DNA of 35,439 bases. Source: DATMXT01 sp963662765. GTDB lineage: Bacteria > Bacillota > Clostridia > Oscillospirales > Feifaniaceae. Below the pieces are notes generated by a model. It did not search any database and had not been told where the DNA came from. It was given only the letters and a program-made list of their open reading frames with translations. Made by a program: the position numbers and the translations under genes. Position 1 is the stretch's first letter, and the number at the start of each line of letters is the position of its first letter. Positions 1 to 7,465 of the stretch are shown here, in pieces. The DNA lies in NCBI GenBank assembly GCA_963662765.2, contig CAXXUP010000007.1:1-35439 (forward strand). The letters run 5' to 3'.

Positions 1-2
1 CC

Positions 3-368
3 TTTATCCCGGTCAGCGAGGATGCCGGCATGATCGCCGCCGTCTTGCGCGGGAGCCTCACAATTGAAAAGCTCGAGGCTATGACCTGTGTGTGCTCAGT
101 GGGCCTCGATATGATCGCCGTGCCCGGCGACACCTCAGCCGCCACCATTTCGGCCATCATTGCCGACGAGGCCGCCATCGGTATGATCAATGGCAAGACG
201 ACAGCCGTGCGCATCATCCCCGCTTGCGGACTTGTGGTCGGCGACTATGTGGAGTTCGGAGGTCTTCTCGGCGGCGCTCCCGTTATGCCGGTGTCACGGT
301 TCTCCTCGGAACTGTTCACCGCGCGCGGCGGGCGGATTCCGGCCCCAATCCACAGCCTTCGCAACTAA
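3..368 (+). CDS. UPF0210 / DUF711 (PFL) family protein, C-terminal part
   Basis: The reading frame is open from the window edge, so the start lies upstream. The visible ~121 residues carry the C-terminal hallmarks of the UPF0210/DUF711 family: a glycine-rich stretch with GMINGKTTAVRIIP, then VGDYVEFGGLLGGAPVMPV, and the terminal RGGRIPAPIHS. The full family protein is about 450 residues, so roughly a quarter is present. Members are cytosolic proteins of unknown function, often next to a small ACT-domain protein in Firmicutes; that partner would lie outside the window. The frame ends at TAA and is followed within 30 nt by an AT-rich terminator hairpin, so this gene ends its transcription unit. 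Family assignment is confident; no function should be read into it. Confidence 0.93.
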   Translation, partial: FIPVSEDAGMIAAVLRGSLTIEKLEAMTCVCSVGLDMIAVPGDTSAATISAIIADEAAIGMINGKTTAVRIIPACGLVVGDYVEFGGLLGGAPVMPVSRFSSELFTARGGRIPAPIHSLRN

Positions 369-392
369 ACCGCTGTCCGGAAGTTCGCAAAG

Positions 393-421
393 AAACTCAA
401 AAATCTTTTTTGAGTTTTTCT
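393..421 (+). terminator. Rho-independent terminator after the UPF0210 gene
   Basis: An 11-bp AT-rich stem (AAACTCAAAAA at 393-403 with TTTTTGAGTTT at 407-417) has a 3-nt loop and is followed by T-rich sequence. It lies 25 nt downstream of the UPF0210 stop codon. Confidence 0.75.
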
Positions 422-450
422 TGACAATTTCTTTGCTCATGCGGTAATAT
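421..450 (+). promoter_or_regulatory. Sigma-A promoter with no coding gene directly downstream
   Basis: A perfect -35 TTGACA (421-426) and -10 TAATAT (445-450) are separated by 18 nt. The start site would be near 457. No convincing ORF with a ribosome binding site follows before the strong terminator at 554-597, so it probably drives a small noncoding RNA or an attenuated leader. Confidence 0.7.
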
Positions 451-456
451 TACTTC

Positions 457-597
457 AGTTATTTATTGCTAACCTACTGCTTCTCTCCAATGTACCGCTG
501 TTTTGCACTGCCGCAATGACAGTCGCTGTCATGAACTGTTGCCTGCTTGTTTGACACAAGGGACCCCCATCTTTGGACGGGGGTCCCTTGTGTTTTC
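457..597 (+). ncRNA. Candidate small noncoding RNA or attenuator leader (~140 nt)
   Basis: The span is bounded by a near-consensus promoter (421-450) and a strong intrinsic terminator (554-597). Between them is a perfect 7-bp hairpin, ATGACAG-tcg-CTGTCAT (516-532), whose flanks GCAA and TTGC can extend the pairing. The only ATG ORF (490-519, nine codons) has no Shine-Dalgarno sequence. I do not recognise an Rfam family: it lacks the signatures of SRP RNA, tmRNA and T-box leaders. It could be an independent sRNA, or the attenuated leader of the transporter at 871, since the terminator lies ~270 nt before that start. The existence of a transcript is inferred only from the two signals. Confidence 0.45.
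554..597 (+). terminator. Strong Rho-independent terminator
   Basis: A perfect 15-bp stem (554-568 with 579-593, GC-rich core GGGACCCCC / GGGGGTCCC) has a 10-nt loop and is followed by TTTTCTCT. It ends the putative RNA starting near 457. Confidence 0.85.
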
Positions 598-870
598 TCT
601 GTTCGATCGCAGACGCCTTACGGATCGGCGTGGCGTCGACAAAATTATACAAGAAATTCGAATCTCTTATATTGATATTTTACAACTCTTTAAATTTGTT
701 TTGTCTATTTTTAACAATTATTATTGATCGCACTTGCATAAAATGTTTATTATATATAAAATATATACATCTATAAGTGTTGTATTACATCGTCGTGATG
801 GCAACGCGAGAACGGATGGTGAATAAAAGGCGCCATCCGGCGACACAAATTTTTTTTAGGAGGGTACCAA
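598..870 (+). other. AT-rich leader region of the NSS transporter gene
   Basis: No gene is seen here. The stretch 640-780 is strikingly AT-rich. It contains a possible promoter (734-762), a 9-bp hairpin with one G-U pair (CGGATGGTG at 813-821 with CGCCATCCG at 831-839), a run of eight T (850-857) and the ribosome binding site AGGAGG (858-863) seven nt before the ATG at 871. The hairpin and T-run are separated by ~10 nt, so it is not a standard terminator. Confidence 0.55.
734..762 (+). promoter_or_regulatory. Possible promoter of the NSS transporter
   Basis: A -35-like TTGCAT (734-739) and -10-like TAAAAT (757-762) are 17 nt apart in a very AT-rich context, which weakens specificity. It would give a leader of ~100 nt. 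Confidence 0.45.
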
Positions 871-2283
871 ATGGAAAACAAGCGCGGATCGTGGGGCTCC
901 AACTTCGGATTCCTCATGGCGGCAATCGGCTCCGCCGTGGGCCTCGGAAACATATGGGGGTTCCCCTATAAGATGGGCAAAAACGGCGGATTTGCCTTCT
1001 TGCTGGTGTATCTGATCCTTGTTGTTTTTGTGGGTGTCGTCGTCATGCTCGGTGAACTGACTCTCGGCCGCAAGTCGGGCCGCGGCGCTGTCGGTACATA
1101 TGCGTATTTCGCCAAAAAGTACAGTTGGATCGGATTCATGGGTGTTGCTTCCGGTTTTCTGATCATGGCGTTTTACAGCGTCTTAGGCGGTATGGTCATG
1201 CGGTACATGATCGGCTTTATGCTCCAACTGTTCGGACTCGACGGTTTCGCCGGACAGGGCGCCGGTTTCTTCGGTTTTCTGCTCTACGACACGGGCGGGC
1301 TGATCTTCTGCTACGCGCTCTTTATGATTTTGAACATCATCATCGTCATGGGCGGTATCAAGGGCGGCATCGAGAAGTTTTCCGTCATTGCGATGCCCGC
1401 ACTTGCCGCAATCCTTGTCTTTGTTATCGTCTACGTCGCTTTTCAGCCCGGCGCCGGCGCAGGCTACGCCTTCATGTTCAGCCCCAACTTCGCGATGCTC
1501 GGAACGGATTTTTTCGGCGTTTTGAAAACGGCCGCAGGCCAAATGTTCTTTTCCCTGTCCTTAGGCATGGGCTGCATGATGACCTACGGCTCCTATCTTG
1601 ATAAAAAAGAGAATCTCCAGAAAAACGCCCTGATCATCCCGGCGGCAGATACCCTGATGGCGGTCATGGCCGGAATGGCTGTCATGCCGGCCTGCGCCGC
1701 GTACGGCATTGACTATGCTCGCGGGCCGGGGCTCCTTTTCGTCTCCATGCAACAGGTCTTCGCCAATATGGGCAGTTTCGGCAACATGATGGGCTTTCTC
1801 TTTTACTTCCTCGTCTTTATTGCCGCTCTGACCTCCTCGATCTCACTCCTCGAAGTCTGCACCACCTATCAGATCGACCGCAGTATTGACCGCGGCAAGG
1901 AGGCCGACCGTGTAAAGATCACTCTAATTTACGCCTCAATCATCTTTGTCATCGGCCTCCCCGTTGCGCTGGACGCTCTGGGCAGCGGCGGCGCGACGAT
2001 TCCTGCCCCGTTTGAACTTTTCAACATGGCCGTCAAGGGCTGGAACGACTGCTGGCTCGATGTCTACGATATGTTCTCCGAAGGCGTCATGATGCCCCTT
2101 GGTGCACTCCTGATGAGCGTCCTCATCGGCTGGGTCTTCAAGACTAAGACCATCAAGGAAGAGTGCGAACTTTCCGGCGCAAAATTTAAGGCCGAAAAAT
2201 TCTTTGACGTCTGCTTCAAGTATATCGTGCCGGCCGGGATGGTTGTCGTCTTGGTCGGCCAGCTGATGGACTTCTTCGGCTGA
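871..2283 (+). CDS. Sodium-dependent transporter, neurotransmitter:sodium symporter (NSS/SNF) family
   Basis: The 470-residue polytopic membrane protein imports a small amino acid or amine with Na+. The N terminus shows the family signature WGSNFGFLMAAIGSAVGLGN followed by IWGFPY (residues 8-33). The AVGLGN unwound segment of TM1 forms the substrate and Na+ sites in LeuT-fold members. About eleven to twelve hydrophobic segments follow, and the length is normal for bacterial members. The start is well supported: AGGAGG lies seven nt before ATG. It is a monocistronic unit, ending 11 nt before a strong bidirectional terminator. The substrate cannot be told from sequence; Clostridia homologues are often annotated as tryptophan, tyrosine or unspecified amino-acid carriers. 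Regulation may involve the long leader and the upstream terminator at 554-597. Confidence 0.95.
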   Translation: MENKRGSWGSNFGFLMAAIGSAVGLGNIWGFPYKMGKNGGFAFLLVYLILVVFVGVVVMLGELTLGRKSGRGAVGTYAYFAKKYSWIGFMGVASGFLIMAFYSVLGGMVMRYMIGFMLQLFGLDGFAGQGAGFFGFLLYDTGGLIFCYALFMILNIIIVMGGIKGGIEKFSVIAMPALAAILVFVIVYVAFQPGAGAGYAFMFSPNFAMLGTDFFGVLKTAAGQMFFSLSLGMGCMMTYGSYLDKKENLQKNALIIPAADTLMAVMAGMAVMPACAAYGIDYARGPGLLFVSMQQVFANMGSFGNMMGFLFYFLVFIAALTSSISLLEVCTTYQIDRSIDRGKEADRVKITLIYASIIFVIGLPVALDALGSGGATIPAPFELFNMAVKGWNDCWLDVYDMFSEGVMMPLGALLMSVLIGWVFKTKTIKEECELSGAKFKAEKFFDVCFKYIVPAGMVVVLVGQLMDFFG

Positions 2284-2294
2284 TAGATAATGAC

Positions 2295-2330
2295 AAAAGA
2301 CCCCCGTCCGCGGACGGGGGTCTTTTTTTT
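2295..2330. terminator. Bidirectional Rho-independent terminator
   Basis: A perfect palindrome (16 bp per arm, 2295-2310 and 2311-2326) has A-runs on the left and eight T on the right. It ends the plus-strand NSS transporter and the convergent minus-strand operon whose last gene stops at 2329. Confidence 0.92.
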
Positions 2331-2697
2331 AGCCTCCGTAGAGGCGCAGTATCCACGAGATGGCGTACAGCTGCAGCGTCATGCAGCCAAATCCGCCACA
2401 CAGTCCCGTAAGCAGCCTGCGGTAGTTTGTGGACATCAAAACGCCGACGCGCTGAAGGAGCCAGTCGAGGAGCATGACCCCGCAAAAAGAAAGACAGAGG
2501 GCGGGCGGCGCCTGCCAGAAGAAAAAGGCAAGAAGGGCGGCAACCGTCCCCGTTACGACGCCTGTGCATCTGGCACACAGCGGAAACTGGTAGCCCCTAT
2601 AAAAGAAGCTGCGGTCCGGCATCTGGTGGCAGCCAAGTCTTGCCCCCCACTCCATAGCGGCAATCCAGCGCCGGTCGGCAGGCGTTACGGTGTTCAT
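2329..2697 (-). CDS. DUF2085 family membrane protein
   Basis: The protein has 122 residues. It carries the DUF2085 signature: GCHQMPDRSFFYRG (residues 22-35), then QFPLCARCTGVVTG (37-50), with three to four hydrophobic segments over the remainder. The invariant His and Cys residues (CHQ, CARC) suggest metal or redox chemistry at the membrane, but the family has no established function. The start ATG overlaps the stop of the upstream zinc-ribbon gene by ATGA, so the two are probably translationally coupled. This is the last gene of the minus-strand operon and ends at the terminator at 2295-2330. Confidence 0.85.
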   Translation of the reverse strand: MNTVTPADRRWIAAMEWGARLGCHQMPDRSFFYRGYQFPLCARCTGVVTGTVAALLAFFFWQAPPALCLSFCGVMLLDWLLQRVGVLMSTNYRRLLTGLCGGFGCMTLQLYAISWILRLYGG

Positions 2698-2916
2698 GCT
2701 CTGAACTTATGGCCACAGTCGGGGCACATCCAATAGGTCTTACTCTCGGTATATTTCCCCTCGCCGCACAGTCCGCAGAGCAGCCCCGCCGGTCCGAACA
2801 CGAGCCAGCCGCAGCAGCCCTTGCCGGCTGAGTAGTCCCTTTCCGGTCGTCATGGTCTCCACGATCGGCTGACAGTGGTATCCCCCACACTTCGGGCAGC
2901 GAAATGATCCTGACAT
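2694..2916 (-). pseudogene. Small zinc-ribbon protein, frameshifted
   Basis: Read from ATG 2916 (GGAGG nine nt upstream), the frame begins MSGSFRCPKCGGYHCQP, then is disrupted at a GGG run (plus 2837-2839). Dropping one base restores a typical 73-residue small zinc-ribbon protein: CPKC near the N terminus, a middle segment with GKGCCGWLVFGPAGLLCGLC, and a terminal MCPDCGHKF. The corrected stop TGA overlaps the DUF2085 start (ATGA), which strongly supports the corrected frame. The four-cysteine layout implies one bound zinc; partners are unknown. The extra base is either a sequencing/assembly error or a real mutation. Two nearby genes show the same defect. Confidence 0.75.
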
Positions 2917-2949
2917 TGTTTACATCCTCCAAATTTTCTCTCAGGTCCC

Positions 2950-3460
2950 CTAGCCGTCTACAAGCCGGCAGACAGCGACCTCGGTATAAGTGAGCTTGCC
3001 CACCACACGGTCCGAGCGCATCAGTGAGAGCGCGTCCACTTGCATCCCGGTGCGCGGCGCCTCGATGCGGGGCGATACGAGCGCCTCAAACCGGCGGGCC
3101 ACCGTGATGTGGGGCTTAAAGGCTTTTTCATCAAAAGGCAGACCCCGGGCTTTCAGGGGCATGGCGCAGGGAGTCTGCAAGGCCCTCAAGCTCCTGACTT
3201 TTGTCGATGCCGACCCAGTAGATGTTCCCAAAATGTCCGCTCCCGCCAACCGTTATGTCGAAGGGGTCACGCGCTGCCGCCTCTCTGATCGCGGCTGTGG
3301 CCCCCCGGACATCTTCCGATTCGCCGATGAAGGCCATCGTGAGGTGGAGGTTTTCAGGGTTCGTGAAGTTGCCCCTCCCCTGCTGCCGAAGTTCGCCAAT
3401 GACGCCCTTCAGCATGTCCATGACGGGCGGGGAAAAACGAACCGCAATAAAAAGCCTCAT
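2950..3460 (-). pseudogene. thpR: RNA 2',3'-cyclic phosphodiesterase (2H superfamily), frameshifted
   Basis: The 2H phosphoesterase family hydrolyses 2',3'-cyclic phosphate ends of RNA. The N-terminal frame starts MRLFIAVRFSPPVMDML and carries the first HxT motif in NLHLTMAFIG (His39). At a CCCC run (plus 3156-3159) the frame shifts. With one C removed it continues LKARGLPFDEKAFKPHITVARR, giving the second HxT motif (about His117) and a normal total of ~169 residues. Both catalytic histidines are therefore present, but on either side of the frameshift. Start: GAGG eight nt before ATG 3460. It lies 48 nt after the methyltransferase gene in the same operon. As written, the product would be truncated after the first motif and inactive. 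Confidence 0.82.
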
Positions 3461-3508
3461 ATCAGACGCCTCACTGTCTTAAGCTGAATTTAGCCGCCGT
3501 CTTTTGTC

Positions 3509-4243
3509 TCACCAGGCCTCGCCATCGAACGTCGTGAAGGTCTCCTGATGAGTAAACTCGTCGTAGCCGCCCCAGTCCTCCCCGGAAAGCCTACGGGATG
3601 CCATCTCGCAGTACTCGGGGGAATCGTCAATTAAAATGTAGTCCCTGCCGTGCCGCAGCGCCGACACCGCGGCGGTGCCGCTGCCGGCAAAGGGATCGAG
3701 CAGGATTTTCCCCGTGGTTGAAGCGACAATCCGGTCGGTCAGCTCAACCGGCTGCGGGGCCGGGTGCGGATTGCGCCGCTCCTGCGTGATGCTCCAGACG
3801 TCCCCCACGCCGTTTGCGCCGGGGGCGAGGCAAAAGTCCGGCTTTGCGATGAGATATATGACCTCGTAAGTCGGCAGGAAGTAGCCGGGATTGAAATTGA
3901 CGCCGCCGGCCCTTTTCCAGATGATGACCTGCCTTACCGGCATACCCCGCAGGATCTCATGCCGATCCTGTATGCGCCCGTTTTGAACCCGCCAGATCTG
4001 CGAGTAAAATATGGCCCCGTCGTCTTTGATGAGCCGCAGCATCTGCCGCAGGCACGCCCTCTGCCATTTGACGTATTCCGGATAGGGTAGCTCGCCCTCT
4101 AGGTTGTAGGGCGGCGAGGTCATGACAAGGTCGATGCTGCCCTGTGGCAGTTTTTTCATGACCTCAAGACAGTCCCCGAGGATGACTTCGTTTCGTACCG
4201 CGTCTAACGTACTTTGACGTTTGAGAGAACTGCCGATTAACAT
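3509..4243 (-). CDS. Solitary site-specific DNA methyltransferase (beta class, TSPPY motif)
   Basis: The protein has 244 residues. The catalytic motif TSPPYN (residues 42-47) precedes the S-adenosylmethionine-binding motif DPFAGSGT (183-190), which is the beta-class order used by N4-cytosine and some N6-adenine enzymes. The SPPY form favours N4-cytosine methylation, without proving it. A short central region must serve as target recognition domain. No restriction endonuclease, specificity subunit or helicase is nearby, so it appears to be an orphan epigenetic or protective methylase. The start chosen is ATG 4243, because GGAGG at 4252-4256 sits eight nt upstream; the longer GTG start at 4252 would overlap that ribosome binding site. 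It lies in an operon behind the FtsX-like permease, 34 nt apart. Confidence 0.88.
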   Translation of the reverse strand: MLIGSSLKRQSTLDAVRNEVILGDCLEVMKKLPQGSIDLVMTSPPYNLEGELPYPEYVKWQRACLRQMLRLIKDDGAIFYSQIWRVQNGRIQDRHEILRGMPVRQVIIWKRAGGVNFNPGYFLPTYEVIYLIAKPDFCLAPGANGVGDVWSITQERRNPHPAPQPVELTDRIVASTTGKILLDPFAGSGTAAVSALRHGRDYILIDDSPEYCEMASRRLSGEDWGGYDEFTHQETFTTFDGEAW

Positions 4244-4277
4244 GCACCGCACCTCCGTTTATAAAAATCGCGCCCGC

Positions 4278-6633
4278 TCATTCTCTGTCCTTTAAGACAT
4301 CGGCCGGGACGAGCCGCCGGACTTTTTTTAAAATTGCCAGATTGGACAGCTCCACGGCGACCCCCGTGAGCAGCAGCGCCCACAGCAGCGAGGGCGGCGA
4401 AATCATGGGCGGCATTGAATACACATCCGAGGCAATGAGGTTCGTGAACATGTTATTGACCGCCATTGCCATCGGCACACCGGCCGCCATTCCGACGATG
4501 GACACCAGCCACTGCTCGACCGAAATCACTTCGAAAAGCCTCTTTCGCACTGCATCCGATGAGTTTTAAAATGGCCATGTCGCGCCTGGCCTCCTCGAAA
4601 GTGACAAGCCCCGCCGCGTAAATGACGGCAGCCGCCACCGCAACGCCCAGCAGCACCATGAACCAGAGCAGGCCGTCGTAGCTTGCGAGCAGATCCCGAT
4701 AAGTCTGCACCATCGCGGCTCTGCTCTCGGTGGAGGCGACGGCGACGGCCCCGTCCAGCGTGTCGGCGAGCTCTTGCAGCGACGCATCGTCCCCCTTGAC
4801 CAGCAGCATGGTCGCCGCGTCGCCGTAACCCGTCATGCGGGCAAGGCCCGTCAGTGTCGTATAGGCGGAAGTCCCCATATAGATGGAGGCGATGCCCGTC
4901 ACCCGTACTCTGGTCGTCTTCTCTACCGGATAAAGTGTCTTCATCTCAAGCAGATCGCCGGGAGAGGCGCCCAGCAGCGAGGCGAGGTGTTCCGTCAGGA
5001 CGATCCCATCGTCCGACAGGCCGATGCGGTTGCCGTCTTTGTCCAAAAGCCGATAAAGCTTAGAGTTTTCCGGCAGGCCCATCAGGGTGATATCCCGCTT
5101 TTCCTGCTGCGAAAAAAGCCGCACCGGCGCTTCGGCCGCCGTCTCGGCATCGAAGACACCGGCTGTGCGGGCGGCCCGCAGGGCGTCGGCCGTTGCGACA
5201 GGCCGCGAAAAGCCCACTTTTACGTCCTGCCGCTGCATGAGCTCCAGCTGGTCGAACAAGAAGGAGTCGGTGATCGAGTACATTGAGAGCATGACGGCCA
5301 AAATCATATAGGCGCAAGCGACGCCGATGACGGTTGCGACCGACCGCCGCGTGCTTCGAAATGTATTTCGCAGTCCCACACGGCCCTGCGTTGTGAAGAG
5401 CGCCAGGATATGTGGCATCCGCTCGATAGGCGTTGGCCTGGCGGAGACCGGCGGACGCTGCCGCAAAGCCTCGGCCGGGCGCAGCGAGTAGACGGACCGG
5501 GCGGCGAGCAGGGCCGCCGCCGAACAGAGAATGGCGCCCGCAGCCGTTCCCAAAAGGACGACCGGCAGCGAGAACATGGAGGCCTCGGCCAAAGTGGGCA
5601 GTCGGAAATACGTCTGGTACATCTTCGTCACTTCGCCGGCTAAAAGACAGCCCGCGATACTGCCCAAAACGCCGCCCGCAAGCCCCACGACGGCACCGTA
5701 GCATGTATAGTGCATCAGCACCTCGGTTGAGGTGTAGCCAAACGATTTCAGGGTGCCGATCTGGCCCCTTTGGTTTTCTATGAGCCGCCGGAGCGTGATG
5801 AACAAAATGAGCCCTGCCACTCCGACAAAGAGCAGCGGCACCCTTGTGACCATCGTCCTGATCTGTTTTAGCTCCGACTCGAGCATGGCGGCCGAGCTGT
5901 GCCGCTCGCGTTCGACAAGAGAGGAGAGCCCGTAGGGCTCCAGAATTTGCCGCACCTCGTCCTCAATGTCCGAAAAAGTCGCGCCGTGCGCCAAGGTAAA
6001 GAAGATGTCGGTCACGGTGCCGGCCTTTCCGGTCATCCCTTCAAGCAGCTCGGAGTCGACAAAGGCAAAGCTGTACTTGGCGGGGTCCGGCATGATGTCG
6101 TAGGCGTTTCGCATGATGTAGACAAACTCGGGGCTTTCGGTGATGCCGGCAACAGACAGCGTTCTGGTTTTGCCCGCGATGCGAATGGTCACGCTGCCCT
6201 CCTCGAGCCGCCATGCCCCGGAGAACTGGCTTGACAGCAGGATGCCGTCCTCCCCCGCCGCCGGTATGTATCCAGACATGAGGTTCAGCTTGTTGAGGTC
6301 GCCCCGCGGGATGGCGCAGAGCAGAAGCTCCGGATCACTGTCGCCCTCCCCCAGCCCCTTGACGGTGGCGATGGCCGAAAGCCTCCCGTCAACCGCCTCG
6401 ATCCCGTCAATTCGCTCAATTTGCCGCAGTGCGCCCGCCGGGGCGCCGATCACAGTGGCAAAGCAGTCGGCAAAGCCTGTGGTGCGGTAGTACTCGTCCC
6501 GGGACGTGACAAGCGCCTGCGCCGCAATGACCATGCAGGCATAGCTCATGAAGCCGACCGCGCAGAGCATGGCACAGACGGCGTAAGCGCCGGCTGACCG
6601 GCGGATATCCCGAAACAGCTTGCGCCAGAGCAT
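4278..6633 (-). pseudogene. FtsX-like ABC transporter permease (MacB/LolC type), frameshifted near the C terminus
   Basis: Once corrected, this is a ~784-residue membrane protein. It has an N-terminal TM and periplasmic-core-like domain, a first FtsX domain with three TM segments (about residues 265-395), a second extracytoplasmic domain, and a second FtsX domain (about 655-775). The frame from 6633 reads to ILKLIGCSAKEAF and then breaks at an A4 run (plus 4534-4537; TTTT in the gene). With one T removed it continues EVISVEQWLVSIVGMAAGVP, the expected final TM segments, and ends in LKDRE. The start ATG shares a base with the stop of the ATPase gene (TGATG), so the two are translationally coupled. 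It is likely a lipoprotein, peptide-export or envelope-stress ABC system; the substrate is unknown. Without correction the last ~80 residues are lost. Confidence 0.85.
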
Positions 6634-7334
6634 CACCAATCGACCTCTTTCGGAGTGGCGGGGTGATCGTTGACGACAATTTTGTCCACCCGGCCGTCCT
6701 TCATGTAAAACACCCGGTTCGCAAGCCGGCCGATGGCCGAGTTGTGGGTGATGAGCAGCACCGTCTTATGGTACATCTGATGAAAGTCGCACAGCAGCTC
6801 CAGCACACCGACTCCGGTCGCAACGTCCAAGGCCCCCGTCGGCTCGTCGCAGAGAAGCAAATCGGGGTTTTTGACGATGGCACGAGCGATCGCCACCCGC
6901 TGCTGCTGGCCGCCCGAGAGCTGGGACGGAAAATGGTCCGCCCGGTCGGAAAGTCCCACCTGCTCGACAAGCGTCTTCGTGTCGAGCGGGTTTACCGCAA
7001 TGTCGGCCGCCAGCTTCACATTCTCCTGCGCTGTCAGCCCCGGGATCAGGTTGAAAAACTGGAAAACAAAGCCGACCGCCCGGCGCCGGAATGTCGAGAG
7101 CGCCTTTTCGTCTCTTCCGTCAATGCGCTCGCCCTTGTACCAAAGCTCACCTGAGTCCGGCGTGTCCATGCCGCCGATGATGTTGAGCAAGGTTGATTTT
7201 CCGGAGCCCGACGGCCCCAAAACCACGATGAACTCGCCCTCTTCTATGGAAAAACTGGTCTCCCTAAGCGCGTATACCGGGCTTTCGCCCAGATTATATG
7301 TCTTGCAGAGCTTGCGTCCTTCAATGAGCGGCAA
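6633..7334 (-). CDS. ABC transporter ATP-binding protein, MacB/LolD type
   Basis: The 233-residue ATPase pairs with the FtsX-like permease. Visible motifs are Walker A GPSGSGKST (residues 40-48), the Q-loop in FVFQFFNLIP, signature LSGGQQQRVAIARA (139-152), Walker B LLLCDEPTGALD (159-170) and the switch histidine in LLITHNS (His197). LSGGQQQR with an N-terminal KTY-L-G pattern is typical of the MacB/LolD/FtsE-like exporters. The start is read as TTG 7334, six nt after a GGGGGGAG ribosome binding site; no ATG is available nearby. It is the first gene of the operon and follows a clear promoter (7377-7405). Confidence 0.93.
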   Translation of the reverse strand: MPLIEGRKLCKTYNLGESPVYALRETSFSIEEGEFIVVLGPSGSGKSTLLNIIGGMDTPDSGELWYKGERIDGRDEKALSTFRRRAVGFVFQFFNLIPGLTAQENVKLAADIAVNPLDTKTLVEQVGLSDRADHFPSQLSGGQQQRVAIARAIVKNPDLLLCDEPTGALDVATGVGVLELLCDFHQMYHKTVLLITHNSAIGRLANRVFYMKDGRVDKIVVNDHPATPKEVDW

Positions 7335-7376
7335 CGTATGCTCCCCCCAAACTCTTAAGGCTTTTTTATTGATGTG

Positions 7377-7405
7377 ATTTTATCACAAATCGGTCCGATA
7401 ATCAA
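7377..7405 (-). promoter_or_regulatory. Promoter of the ABC-FtsX-methyltransferase operon
   Basis: On the minus strand, -35 TTGATT (7400-7405) and -10 TAAAAT (7377-7382) have a 17-nt spacer. The start site near 7370 gives a leader of ~36 nt before the TTG start. Confidence 0.7.
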
Positions 7406-7433
7406 CCGCACCGCTCGCTTTAAAGCATGAAAC

Positions 7434-7463
7434 AAAGGGCCCCGCTTTTCGGCGGGGCCCTTT
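7434..7463 (-). terminator. Rho-independent terminator after the HD-GYP gene
   Basis: A perfect 12-bp stem (AAAGGGCCCCGC at 7434-7445, GCGGGGCCCTTT at 7452-7463) has a 6-nt loop. On the minus strand it is followed by GTTTC, three nt after the HD-GYP stop codon. Confidence 0.82.
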
Positions 7464-7465
7464 AC

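Noticed and set aside
490..519. Nine-codon leader peptide in the orphan RNA
   Set aside because: No Shine-Dalgarno sequence precedes its ATG.
2831..2845. Programmed ribosomal frameshifting in the zinc-ribbon gene
   Set aside because: No typical slippery heptamer with downstream structure is evident, and two neighbouring genes show the same type of single-base excess, which favours error or mutation.
2597..2932. 111-codon minus-strand frame over the zinc-ribbon gene
   Set aside because: It starts at an ATG within the ribosome binding site region of the zinc-ribbon gene and runs out of frame; the frameshift-corrected zinc-ribbon reading has four cysteines in two CxxC pairs and an ATGA junction.
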